Assembly (NCBI RefSeq): GCF_022549215.1
Contig: NZ_JAKZFC010000006.1
Location: forward strand, 173,250-237,249
Source: Solibacillus palustris
GTDB taxonomy: Bacteria > Bacillota > Bacilli > Bacillales_A > Planococcaceae
Direction: 5' to 3'
DNA: 64,000 nucleotides
In this document: positions 1 to 8,553 of the stretch, in pieces
Position numbering within the stretch: the first letter of the stretch is position 1
Layout: the number at the start of each line of letters is the position of its first letter
Translations under genes and position numbers: made by a program
Notes under the pieces: generated by a model
What the model was told of the DNA's origin: nothing
The model's database searches: none
Seen by the model: only the letters and a program-made list of their open reading frames with translations

Positions 1-1
1 T

Positions 2-442
2 TGGCTTGGGGATAAAACATGGGTATTACCGAGTATTGCAATTCCTGCTATTTGGGCAGGGATTGGCTTATTTATGCTTTTACTGATGGGTGGTATTTCA
101 AGTGTTCCTAAAAGCTTATATGAAGCAGCGGAAATTGACGGGGCATCGGAGTGGCAACAATTTTGGCATATTACGGTCCCCCTTATTTGGCCACAAATTA
201 AGACGTCAATTCTTTACATTATCATTACTTCATTAAATGGTTCATTTGTGCTTGTTCAAGTAATGACAGGTGGAGGACCAGGAAGCTCGTCAGAAGTAAT
301 GGGTTCGTATTTATACCAGCGTGCTTTTGAAGATTTTCAGTTTGGGTATGGAGCTGCAATAGGAGTACTTATTCTAGTTGTATCACTTATTACGGTATTA
401 ATTTCGCAATTTATTTTGAAAAAAGAAAAAGTCGAATATTAA
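2..442 (+). CDS. Sugar ABC transporter permease (MalF/UgpA type), 5' end outside the window
   Basis: The frame is open from base 2, so the visible 146 residues are the C-terminal half of an inner-membrane permease subunit. They contain the EAA loop (EAAEIDGASEWQQFWHITVP) that contacts the ATPase, followed by hydrophobic helices and a short basic tail. A second permease begins 13 bases after its stop, the usual pairing of sugar importers. The next genes (serine hydrolase and BadF-type kinase) suggest an amino-sugar or muropeptide-sugar substrate, but that is inference. The binding protein and earlier genes lie to the left of the window. Confidence 0.9.
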   Translation, partial: WLGDKTWVLPSIAIPAIWAGIGLFMLLLMGGISSVPKSLYEAAEIDGASEWQQFWHITVPLIWPQIKTSILYIIITSLNGSFVLVQVMTGGGPGSSSEVMGSYLYQRAFEDFQFGYGAAIGVLILVVSLITVLISQFILKKEKVEY

Positions 443-455
443 TGGAGGGATTGCA

Positions 456-1280
456 ATGAAAATGATATCACAAATATTAGTGCGTATCCCTTTAATTTTA
501 TGGGCATTTGTCGTTGTTTTTCCATTAGTTTGGATGTTTATGGGCGCATTTAAATCCAATGCAGAAATTTTTACATCGCCATGGGCATTGCCTCAAACGT
601 TTAATTTTTCTAATTTTGAAAGTGCGTGGAATGATTATAATATCGGGCGTGCATTTTTAAATAGTTTTTTTGTTACAGTGCTTGGCTCGCTTTTAACATT
701 ACTTTTATCCATTCCTACAGCATATGCACTTGAGCGAATTCGTTCGAAATTAGGCGAGGTACTTATCAATGTTTATCTAGCTTCGATGATGATTCCAGCC
801 GTTTTAGGATGGATTCCATTATTCTTTTTGTTAATGAAATTTAATTTGTTAGATAATTTGTGGGCGTTATCTCTTGTTTATGCAATCTCTCATGTACCAT
901 TTACCATCTTCATTTTGATTGGTTTTATAGGAAATGTGCCTAAAGAATTAGAAGAAGCAGCAATAGTAGATGGTATGAGTCCGTATGGGATTTTATTTAA
1001 AATTGTGACTCCACTTATTAAATCAGGAATTATAACGGTTACGATATTAAATGCTATATCCTATTGGAATGAATTTTTCATGGCCCTCATTTTATTACAG
1101 ACGGAAAGTAAAAATACGTTAGGGGTAGCTATGAACTTATTAAAGGTAGACGCCCAATATGATAGTGCATGGGGTGTATTATTTGCAGGTTTATGTATTG
1201 CTGTTATTCCGGTCATTATTTTCTATACGATATTCCAACGTCATATTGTAAAAGGAATGACGGAAGGTGCAATCAAGTAG
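456..1280 (+). CDS. Sugar ABC transporter permease (MalG/LacG type)
   Basis: This 274-residue integral membrane protein is the second permease of the sugar importer. An N-terminal signal-anchor helix and about five further helices are visible. The EAA loop (EEAAIVDGMSPYGILFKIV) lies near residues 168-187. The length is normal for the family. The start follows GGAGGGATTGCA at good spacing, and the gene is tightly packed between its partner permease and the downstream hydrolase, so all are probably one transcript. No ATPase gene is seen nearby; such importers often share MsmX, which is known biology rather than something shown here. Confidence 0.93.
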   Translation: MKMISQILVRIPLILWAFVVVFPLVWMFMGAFKSNAEIFTSPWALPQTFNFSNFESAWNDYNIGRAFLNSFFVTVLGSLLTLLLSIPTAYALERIRSKLGEVLINVYLASMMIPAVLGWIPLFFLLMKFNLLDNLWALSLVYAISHVPFTIFILIGFIGNVPKELEEAAIVDGMSPYGILFKIVTPLIKSGIITVTILNAISYWNEFFMALILLQTESKNTLGVAMNLLKVDAQYDSAWGVLFAGLCIAVIPVIIFYTIFQRHIVKGMTEGAIK

Positions 1281-1292
1281 GAGGTCTACAAG

Positions 1293-2330
1293 GTGGTATA
1301 TACACGAGTTGAGGGATTTATAGAGAATGCAGTAAAGAAACGGTACATCCCTGGAGCCGTTTTAGCAATCGCGAATCGTGAGGAAATGATCTATTGCAAG
1401 GCTTTCGGCACGGCGCATAGTGAAAAGCAAATTGCTATGACGGAAGACACCCTTTTTGATTGTGCCTCGTTAACGAAGGTAGTTGCAACAGCAGCATCCA
1501 TCTTCAAATTACTTGAAGCAGGTCAACTAGATTTAGACGATGCGATTTCGTATTATTTTCCTGAATTAGCCTTTTTTCATGCTGGTGTTACGGTTCGACA
1601 TTTATTGACCCATACAAGTGGCTTTCAATCAGAGATTAAGTTTTATAGAGAGCCTGTTTCTTATAATGAGGTTGTTGAACGAATTGCGAGCATCTCTACT
1701 AGGAAACCGATTGATTCGGCGGTTATTTATAGTGATGTAAACTATATTTTGTTAGGAATTATTATCGAAAAAATTACGAATGAATCATTAGATCGATTTG
1801 CAAATATTAACATTTTTAAGCCTCTTAAAATGGTCCAGACCCTTTTTAATCCAAAGAATATTGCAAAAGAAAGCGTAGCAGCTACAGAATATCGTGATTA
1901 TTTACAAGACTATCAATGGGGAGAGGTGCATGATGAAAATGCCCTTCACTTTGGTGGAGTAAGCGGTCATGCAGGCTTGTTTTCAACTGCTCCCGATTTA
2001 ATACGATTTGCACAGGCATTTATGAAAGGGAAAACATCGATTTTTACTGAGAAAACAAAGCGGTTAAGTAAACAAAGTTTTTCAAAGAAGCATGATGAAC
2101 AAAGGGGATTGGGCTGGCAATTATATAGTCAACCCTCATTTTCGGGGCAGTATTTACAAGATGGCTTTGGGCATACAGGATTTACGGGCACATCCATTTG
2201 GGTTTCTGATGGGCAGGAGTTAGCGATTGTCTTATTAACGAATCGTGTTCATTTTGGACGGGTTTGTCAAATTCAGCGGTTGCGTAGAATTGTGCATAAT
2301 CTCATTGCGCTCGATCATGTCAATAAATAA
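1293..2330 (+). CDS. Serine hydrolase of the beta-lactamase/AmiE family
   Basis: This 345-residue protein has the penicillin-binding fold signature: S59-L-T-K62 (SxxK), Y146-S-D148 as the second motif and a HTGFTG third motif near residue 294. It begins with GTG after GGAGG. No signal peptide is visible, so it probably acts in the cytoplasm. In Bacillus, a related hydrolase (AmiE/YbbE) removes peptide from MurNAc in the wall-recycling operon. The position here, between a sugar importer and an amino-sugar kinase, makes a similar role plausible. An esterase role cannot be excluded. It lies 12 bases after the permease gene and 9 before the kinase gene. Confidence 0.82.
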   Translation: MVYTRVEGFIENAVKKRYIPGAVLAIANREEMIYCKAFGTAHSEKQIAMTEDTLFDCASLTKVVATAASIFKLLEAGQLDLDDAISYYFPELAFFHAGVTVRHLLTHTSGFQSEIKFYREPVSYNEVVERIASISTRKPIDSAVIYSDVNYILLGIIIEKITNESLDRFANINIFKPLKMVQTLFNPKNIAKESVAATEYRDYLQDYQWGEVHDENALHFGGVSGHAGLFSTAPDLIRFAQAFMKGKTSIFTEKTKRLSKQSFSKKHDEQRGLGWQLYSQPSFSGQYLQDGFGHTGFTGTSIWVSDGQELAIVLLTNRVHFGRVCQIQRLRRIVHNLIALDHVNK

Positions 2331-2339
2331 GGTGATAAT

Positions 2340-3311
2340 ATGTTGGATGCATACTGGATAGGGATTGATGGAGGAGGAACGAAAACATCGGCTGTAATTG
2401 GCGATAACAATGGTCAATTACTGGCAGTATATTACGGACAGTCAGGAAATTTAACAGCTATTACAATAGAGCAACTAGTCGAACGAATCCATCATATTAT
2501 TGAGCATTTATTAGTAAAATCGAATATTGAATTGAGTTCAGTTAAAGTGATTTTTGCCGCTTTAGCAGGTGCTGATCGACAAGGTGAGCAACAAAAAATT
2601 TATGAGGCATTTCAACATTCCCCTATTCAAAAGAAATTACAGGTACAAAGTGATGTTCATGCCGCTCTAGCATCTGGTACTTGGGGTCGCGAAGGAACAC
2701 TTATGATTGCAGGTACGGGTGCTATTTTATTTGGATGGTATCAAAAGAAAAGTTTTCGCATAGGGGGCTGGGGCTATTTATTAGGTGATGAGGGCAGTGG
2801 CTATCATTTAGGAAAGCTCGCAATTCGTTCAATTCTACAAGCACAGGACCAAAATGTAACGTTAAGGCCCTTTCAAAAAGCAATTTTAGATTTCATTAAA
2901 GTGAAGCATACTGAAGAATTAATCACAACCATTTACAGTAGTTCAAATCCTGTGACGGTCATTTCTTCCGTAAGTAAAATTGTCATCAATGCATATGAGG
3001 AAGATGATGTCGCAAAGACTATTATTTCAACTGTTCTTGAGGCACTGCTTGCATTAGTCAAATCGGGTTATGAACGAATGGATATTATGAAACCGCTAGT
3101 ATTACATGGAGGGCTGTTTTCGGATGAGTCGTTTTACCGAGATTTTGTTCAAATTATCTCCAATAATTATCCAAAACTAATAGTGAAGAAACCAAATGTT
3201 AGTGGAGCTGTCGGGGCTTATATATTAGCATTAATGGAAAGTGATGTATTTTTAGATGATGAGCGAAAGCAAAATATTCAACGCACATGGAGCCAATTAG
3301 AAATAAAATAG
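2340..3311 (+). CDS. BadF/BadG/BcrA/BcrD-family ATPase, probable N-acetylglucosamine/MurNAc kinase
   Basis: The 323-residue protein has an actin-fold sugar kinase layout. It carries the phosphate-1 loop GIDGGGTKT (residues 8-16), a phosphate-2 segment IAGTGAILFGW and the family segment GGWGYLLGDEGSGYHLG. Family members phosphorylate GlcNAc or MurNAc in the cytoplasm. Placed at the end of an import-hydrolysis operon, it would trap the sugar released by the upstream hydrolase. The ATG follows AAGGTGAT. No terminator is evident; the next 300 bases hold a decayed thiolase fragment. Confidence 0.87.
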   Translation: MLDAYWIGIDGGGTKTSAVIGDNNGQLLAVYYGQSGNLTAITIEQLVERIHHIIEHLLVKSNIELSSVKVIFAALAGADRQGEQQKIYEAFQHSPIQKKLQVQSDVHAALASGTWGREGTLMIAGTGAILFGWYQKKSFRIGGWGYLLGDEGSGYHLGKLAIRSILQAQDQNVTLRPFQKAILDFIKVKHTEELITTIYSSSNPVTVISSVSKIVINAYEEDDVAKTIISTVLEALLALVKSGYERMDIMKPLVLHGGLFSDESFYRDFVQIISNNYPKLIVKKPNVSGAVGAYILALMESDVFLDDERKQNIQRTWSQLEIK

Positions 3312-3358
3312 AACGAATATGTAATGAAATCTATTTTAATGATTCAACTACGAAACAT

Positions 3359-3492
3359 GGGGTTGATTTTCCCGGACACGCATTATTTTAGCGGCGGCTT
3401 ACGAACTGCAACGTCGAGATGGTCAATATGCCATTGCCAGTCTTTGCATTGGCGGTGGGCAAGGAATTGCATTAATAATTGAACATGTGTAA
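3359..3492 (+). pseudogene. Remnant of the C-terminal end of an acetyl-CoA acetyltransferase (thiolase)
   Basis: From 3367 to the TAA at 3492 one frame reads ...[18 protein letters not shown] and then [14 protein letters not shown], the conserved C-terminus of thiolases with the catalytic CxGGG cysteine. Just upstream, in another frame (3359-3382), HGVDFPGHA resembles the GGAIALGHP motif that normally precedes it, so a frameshift or small deletion separates them. No start or upstream thiolase sequence is present. Most of the gene has been lost. Confidence 0.7.
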
Positions 3493-3623
3493 ATTGGTGA
3501 ACCTGAACGTTTGTATGTTCAGGTTTTTCTTCTGTTTTTAGTATGTTAGGCTATATGCAAATTACACCAACGTTCATGGAATATGGTACACTGAAAACAA
3601 TGAATAAAAGGTGGTAAAACAAT

Positions 3624-4859
3624 ATGTCAGTTATCAATTTACTAAATGAAACACTTCAAAATAAATGGTCGTTTGACACGACAATGAAAATTCAAGAAGA
3701 AATGATTCCAGCAATGCTTGACGGAAAAGACATTGTGGCAGAATCTCCAACAGGCTCGGGGAAAACATTAGCTTTTACACTACCTATTTTAAATAAAGTA
3801 GACGGTTCAAAAAAGCAAACACAAGCATTAATCGTAGCACCCTCACAAGAATTAGCGATGCAAATTGTTGAGGTAATCCGTCAGTGGACAGAAGGCACAG
3901 ATATTACAGTTCAACAATTAATCGGTGGTGCGAACTCAGCCCGACAAATTGAAAAACTAAAGAAAAAGCCAACAATTGTTGTTGGTACACCAGGACGCTT
4001 AAATGAATTAGTGCGCCAAGGAAAATTAAAATTAAAAGAAATCGAAACTATTGTTTTAGATGAGTGCGATCAACTATTGAGCCGTGAGTACCGCGTTGTT
4101 GTTAAATCATTCATCGAGGGTGCGGCTTTCGGGCGTCAAGTGGTAGTTGTTTCAGCAACGATTACAGAGGAAATAAAACTTGTAGCAGAACGCTTAATGT
4201 TTGAGCCAGTCGCAATCAAAATCAATCCAGAAGACATGGTAAAATTCGGTAAAGTCGTACATTCATTCGTTAAAGTGGAAGAGCGAGACAAAACGGATAT
4301 GCTACGCCGCTTAGCGAATATTGAAGGCGTGCGCGGGTTAGCATTCGTCAATAATATCGACCAAGTATTAATGAAGCAAAGTAAGCTTGAATATAGGGAT
4401 GCACCAATTGTAGCATTGCATTCAGATATGAAAAAAGATGAGCGTAAAAAAGCACTGGATGCATTCCGTAATGGCGAGGCGCGAATTTTAATCGCAACGG
4501 ATATTGCGGCACGTGGCTTAGATATTTCTGGTTTAACACATGTTGTTCATGTCGATGTACCACGCACGATTGAACAATATACACATCGCTCGGGTCGTAC
4601 AGGTCGTGCAGGTGCAGATGGTGAAGTATTAACATTACTTTCTTATAAAGATGAAAAAACGTATAAAAAATGGTTGCGCGAATTATCATTAAAAGGTGTG
4701 CAAAAAGTATGGAGCCGTGGTGAATTCATTGAAGGCAATGCAAAAACGGTAACTGCTTCAAAAGCATCAACAGCTCCAGCGACAAAAGCAGATAAAAAAA
4801 CGTATCAATCAAAAACAGGTAAAAAAGGTATGACATTCAGTAAGAAGAAGGGGAAATAG
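3624..4859 (+). CDS. DEAD-box ATP-dependent RNA helicase (YfmL/CshC-like)
   Basis: This is a 411-residue two-RecA-domain helicase. Visible motifs are the Q-motif region (KIQEEMIPAML), Walker A SPTGSGKT, Ia APSQEL, Ib TPGRL, II DECD, III SAT, V IATDIAARGLD and VI HRSGRTGRAG. A short Lys-rich tail replaces the long RGG or DbpA-type domains of larger helicases. Motif II reads DECD rather than DEAD, a conservative variant. The size and lack of an RNA-binding domain resemble B. subtilis YfmL, which aids 50S assembly; that match is from memory. The start follows AAGGTGGTAAAACAAT. The stop is 3 bases before the aminopeptidase ATG, so the two are probably cotranscribed. Confidence 0.93.
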   Translation: MSVINLLNETLQNKWSFDTTMKIQEEMIPAMLDGKDIVAESPTGSGKTLAFTLPILNKVDGSKKQTQALIVAPSQELAMQIVEVIRQWTEGTDITVQQLIGGANSARQIEKLKKKPTIVVGTPGRLNELVRQGKLKLKEIETIVLDECDQLLSREYRVVVKSFIEGAAFGRQVVVVSATITEEIKLVAERLMFEPVAIKINPEDMVKFGKVVHSFVKVEERDKTDMLRRLANIEGVRGLAFVNNIDQVLMKQSKLEYRDAPIVALHSDMKKDERKKALDAFRNGEARILIATDIAARGLDISGLTHVVHVDVPRTIEQYTHRSGRTGRAGADGEVLTLLSYKDEKTYKKWLRELSLKGVQKVWSRGEFIEGNAKTVTASKASTAPATKADKKTYQSKTGKKGMTFSKKKGK

Positions 4860-4862
4860 CAG

Positions 4863-6092
4863 ATGACATTTGAAGAAAAATTAGAGCAATTTGCTGAGTT
4901 AGCCGTTAAAATTGGTGTCAATGTTCAAAAGGGTCAATATTTATTAATCAACACTTCTACTGATACGTTAGATTTCACACGTATCGTTGTAAAGAAAGCT
5001 TATGAGGCAGGCGCTGGGCGTGTGCATGTCAACTTAACAGATGCAAGCTTCGAGCGTGCCTATTATGAAAATGTTACAGTTGAAGAAACTGCGAATTTCC
5101 CGAAATGGACTGTTGCACAGCGTGAAGAATTAATCGAGCGTAAAGGTGCATTACTGTGGATCGACGCGGAAAATCCGGATTTATTAGCAGGGATTGATGT
5201 TAATAAAATCGGTGCACAACAAAAAGCGGCGGGTACAGCATTAGTAAACTATCGTAAAGCAGTTATGAACGACGATATTGCATGGTCAATCATCGCTGTG
5301 CCATCACCAAAATGGGCAGCTAAAGTATTCCCAGAGTTACCTGAAAACGAGCAAGTAGAAGCTTTATGGGAAGCAATTTTCAAAACAGTTCGTATCGGAG
5401 AAGGCAATGCCGTAGAAAACTGGGAAGGTCATATCACGAATCTACATGCGCGTGCAGATCAGTTAAATGCGAAGAAATATGCAAAACTACATTACACTGC
5501 TCCAGGCACAGATTTAACTATTGAATTACCTGAAAAGCATTTATGGAAAAGCGGTAGCAGCAAGACACCTGCTAATACAACATTTATTGCCAATATGCCG
5601 ACTGAAGAGGTATTTACATTACCGGCGAAATTTGGCGTGAATGGCTATGTTTCTAATACAAAACCACTTGTTTATAAAGGCAATATTATTGACGACTTTA
5701 AGCTCACATTTGAAAAAGGGAAAATCATTGGTGCAGAAGCTAAGGTTGGTCAAGATTTACTGCAACAATTAATCGATTCAGATGAAGGCTCTCGATATTT
5801 AGGTGAGGTAGCATTAGTACCACACGAATCACCTATTTCAGCGTCGAATATTTTATATTACAATACCTTATTTGATGAAAACGCCTCGAACCACTTGGCA
5901 ATTGGTGAAGCTTACCCAACTTGCTATGAAGGTGGTAAGGAGCTAGAAAAAGGACAATTAGAGACATTAGGTATTAACACGTCAATTACGCATGAAGATT
6001 TCATGATTGGTAGTGCGGAAATGAATATCGACGGAATTTTAGCAGATGGCAGAGTCGAACCAATCTTCCATAAAGGAAATTGGGCATTTTAA
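4863..6092 (+). CDS. M29-family metallo-aminopeptidase
   Basis: The 409-residue protein matches thermophilic aminopeptidase/AmpS-type enzymes, which remove N-terminal residues in the cytoplasm using two metal ions. Likely metal ligands are the glutamates in MPTEEVFTLP and YLGEVALVP, the histidine in NASNHLAIG, and the histidine/aspartate in THEDFMIG. A paralogue of nearly equal length sits on the other strand at 17880-19115. The start follows AGAAGAAGGGGAAATAGCAG within the end of the helicase gene. Confidence 0.93.
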   Translation: MTFEEKLEQFAELAVKIGVNVQKGQYLLINTSTDTLDFTRIVVKKAYEAGAGRVHVNLTDASFERAYYENVTVEETANFPKWTVAQREELIERKGALLWIDAENPDLLAGIDVNKIGAQQKAAGTALVNYRKAVMNDDIAWSIIAVPSPKWAAKVFPELPENEQVEALWEAIFKTVRIGEGNAVENWEGHITNLHARADQLNAKKYAKLHYTAPGTDLTIELPEKHLWKSGSSKTPANTTFIANMPTEEVFTLPAKFGVNGYVSNTKPLVYKGNIIDDFKLTFEKGKIIGAEAKVGQDLLQQLIDSDEGSRYLGEVALVPHESPISASNILYYNTLFDENASNHLAIGEAYPTCYEGGKELEKGQLETLGINTSITHEDFMIGSAEMNIDGILADGRVEPIFHKGNWAF

Positions 6093-6190
6093 CTTCTAAT
6101 GGTTTCTATGTGAAACAAATTGAAAATAATAACGCTTAAGACGGAATGTATGCAGAAATGTAAATGATTTTTTATGGGCGAGGTGAAGTG

Positions 6191-7042
6191 ATGCGCAAGT
6201 GTTTGTTCGCGCTACTAATTTGTTTATTGTTACCAGCACAAGCTATGGCAAATGAACGTGAAGTATATATCGCGCTCGGCGATTCTTTAGCAGCAGGGCA
6301 AACACCGTATTCACAAATCGATGCGGGTTACACGGATTTTATTGCATTGCAACTTCAAAAGAAAGGGAAGCTAGCCCATTTTACAAAAGAGCTTACTTTC
6401 CCTGGATATCGTGTAAGTGATGTAATTGATACTGTTAAGTCTGAGCAAGCCGAGTTGTTACTTCAAGATGCCACGGTCATTACCATTTCGGCAGGTGCTA
6501 ATGATTTATTACCGTTAATCGCGCATAATCCGAATCAAGGGACACTGAATTTTTCACAACTCAATGCAAACTTGGCGTTAAATAATGTGCGTGAAGAAAT
6601 GGCTCAATTGCTGCTGCTTGTACGTGAACTTGCGCCAAAAGCAGATGTATATGTAGTAGGTTACTATTTCCCGTATGTCAGTGTACATCAAGAGCAAGTA
6701 GGGGGAGCAGCCACAGCGCTAAAATTATTGAATGATATTTTGGCGCAAGAGGCAAAGCGAGCAAGCATGACCTTTGTTGATGTATATGATAGCTTCGAAG
6801 AAAATCGAGGGAAGTATTTAACGAATAATAATGATGTACATCCAAATCAACTCGGTTATTTAATAATGGCGAATGCGATACTGCGAAGCTATAGCGAAGG
6901 TGATTCGTTACAATTGCAGGCTAGCGATTTACCAGCACCTAACCCAAAAAGCTTTGAACAAATACTACAGTTACGTGAACAAATTCAAAGTAAGACGGTA
7001 ACCATTCATAATGTCAAAGCACCATTAGCAATATACGTTTAA
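6191..7042 (+). CDS. Secreted SGNH/GDSL hydrolase
   Basis: The product is 283 residues with a signal peptide (MRKCLFALLICLLLPAQAMA) and then block I ALGDSLAAG with the nucleophilic serine. Block III appears as SAGANDLL and block V as the C-terminal DVHPNQLGY carrying the Asp/His pair. It probably acts outside the cell as a lipase or esterase; the substrate is unknown. The ATG at 6191 is chosen because GGGCGAGGTGA precedes it and the signal peptide starts there. An in-frame ATG at 6164 has no ribosome site. The stop codon abuts a B-type repeat element. Confidence 0.87.
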   Translation: MRKCLFALLICLLLPAQAMANEREVYIALGDSLAAGQTPYSQIDAGYTDFIALQLQKKGKLAHFTKELTFPGYRVSDVIDTVKSEQAELLLQDATVITISAGANDLLPLIAHNPNQGTLNFSQLNANLALNNVREEMAQLLLLVRELAPKADVYVVGYYFPYVSVHQEQVGGAATALKLLNDILAQEAKRASMTFVDVYDSFEENRGKYLTNNNDVHPNQLGYLIMANAILRSYSEGDSLQLQASDLPAPNPKSFEQILQLREQIQSKTVTIHNVKAPLAIYV

Positions 7043-7281
7043 CTTGATTCAGCAAATTCTTTTTGTACCAAAAGCGAAGCGACAGGTATAGAAATCCCCT
7101 ACTAAGTGGGGGCTGAATAGAGGAACTCAGGCTAAGGACGCCGCGTCGTGCGGCAACACCTGAGTGACCAACAGCGTGTTGGCCCAAGCCCCGGCGGATG
7201 TCACAGATTTTTCAGGTGAATTTTTCAAGCAAGCTTGAAAAAATCTGGACGCAATTACGCCGAGGCGTAATTGATCAATTA
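7041..7281 (-). repeat. B-type structured intergenic repeat, copy B1
   Basis: Read on the minus strand, it starts with the hairpin CAATTACGCC-TC-GGCGTAATTG. It continues with GCGTCCAGATTTTTT, a short spacer, AAAAATCTGTGACATCCGCC, and then the two-hairpin core (7126-7185). The core holds GGCCAAC-ACGCT-GTTGGTC, then a CTCAGGT/GCCTGAG stem enclosing CCGC-ACGAC-GCGG. It ends with GCTGAATCAAGTT, exactly as copy B2 does. The right end touches the SGNH hydrolase stop codon. B2 (23645-23892) is the second copy. Confidence 0.75.
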
Positions 7282-7288
7282 TATAAAC

Positions 7289-7335
7289 AAAACACCACAA
7301 TATACGAACGAGCATTCGTATATTGTGGTGTTTTT
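7289..7335 (+). terminator. Strong intrinsic terminator between the B1 repeat and sbcD
   Basis: AAAACACCACAATATACGAA pairs perfectly with TTCGTATATTGTGGTGTTTT around a 6-base loop and is followed by a T run. It insulates sbcD from upstream transcription. Confidence 0.85.
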
Positions 7336-7388
7336 GATGGCACTCATGTACACTAAAAATAAGATCTTTTGACTAGGAGGCGTCACTC

Positions 7389-8549
7389 ATGAAAATCTTT
7401 CATACAGCAGATTGGCATTTAGGAAAACTTGTACAAGGTGTAGCGATGACAGAAGATCAGGCGTACATTCTACAACAATTTATTGAGGAAATAAAAATTG
7501 AAAAGCCCGATGTTGTGATGATTGCTGGTGATTTATATGATCGCTCTGTTCCGCCAACAGAGGCAATTCAACTCTTAAATAAAATATTTAAGCAAATATT
7601 AATCGACGAAAAAACGCCTATAGTTGCGATTGCAGGAAATCATGATAGCGCAACACGTTTAAATTTTGGTAGTGATTTAATGAAGGCAAGTGGCTTACAT
7701 TTAGTTGGTCATTTAGAAAATGACATAGAGCCAGTTATTTTGCATGATGAATTTGGTGAGGTGCATTTTTATTTAGTACCATTTGCAGAGCCATCAACAG
7801 TGCGCATTCTTTTTGACGATGATTCGATTACAACACATGAAGCGGCGATGGCAAAAATTATTGAACACATTAAAGGGAAGCTTGATTCGACGAAGCGCAA
7901 TATTATTATGGGACATGCCTTTATTACAAAGGATGGTATGCCTGAACTAAACACGAGTGATTCGGAGCGCAAGTTAACGATTGGTGGTACCGAATGCATA
8001 AATGCAGCGCTATTTGAGCCATTTTGCTATACAGCACTTGGTCATTTACACCAAGCCCATTTTGTTGCAAATGAAACGATTCAATATTCAGGGTCCCCAC
8101 TTAAATATTCAGAATCAGAAGTGACACATAAAAAAGGTTTTTTAATGTTAGATTTAGCGTTGGATGGTACGGTTTCTGTAGAGAAAAAACTGCTAGTACC
8201 GAAACGTGAAATGCGGATTGTAACGGGCTTTTTAGACGATATTTTACAACATAAGAAAAGTGACGATTATGTATTTGTGAAGCTAGAAGATGAAGGCTAT
8301 GTTAAAGGTGCAGCAGAACTTGTTCGTACTGTGTACCCAAATGCATTGCACATCGAGCGCTTAGCCGTTTTTGCACAAATGGAGCAGCAATCAGCAACGA
8401 TGAATCGTGTACAAATGGACGATTCAGAGCTATTTGAGTTATTTTATAGTGAAATGACAGGTAAAGAACTTACAGCTGATATCAAATCAATTTATACAAA
8501 TGTACTCCAACAATTACTTGATAACGAACGCGAAAAGCAGGAGGTGTAA
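7389..8549 (+). CDS. sbcD: Exonuclease SbcD (Mre11-like nuclease subunit)
   Basis: This 386-residue metallophosphoesterase contains DWHLGK (residues 8-13), AGDLYDRS, GNHDSA, GHAFI and GHLHQAH, the phosphodiesterase motifs that bind two Mn ions. With SbcC it forms the complex that opens hairpins and processes DNA ends. The ATG follows AGGAGGCGTCACTC. sbcC starts 4 bases after the stop, so the two are translated from one mRNA. Confidence 0.97.
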   Translation: MKIFHTADWHLGKLVQGVAMTEDQAYILQQFIEEIKIEKPDVVMIAGDLYDRSVPPTEAIQLLNKIFKQILIDEKTPIVAIAGNHDSATRLNFGSDLMKASGLHLVGHLENDIEPVILHDEFGEVHFYLVPFAEPSTVRILFDDDSITTHEAAMAKIIEHIKGKLDSTKRNIIMGHAFITKDGMPELNTSDSERKLTIGGTECINAALFEPFCYTALGHLHQAHFVANETIQYSGSPLKYSESEVTHKKGFLMLDLALDGTVSVEKKLLVPKREMRIVTGFLDDILQHKKSDDYVFVKLEDEGYVKGAAELVRTVYPNALHIERLAVFAQMEQQSATMNRVQMDDSELFELFYSEMTGKELTADIKSIYTNVLQQLLDNEREKQEV

Positions 8550-8553
8550 ATAA

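Noticed and set aside
7127..7315. 62-codon minus frame over repeat B1
   Set aside because: It runs through the repeat core and the terminator, so it is a by-product of the palindromes.
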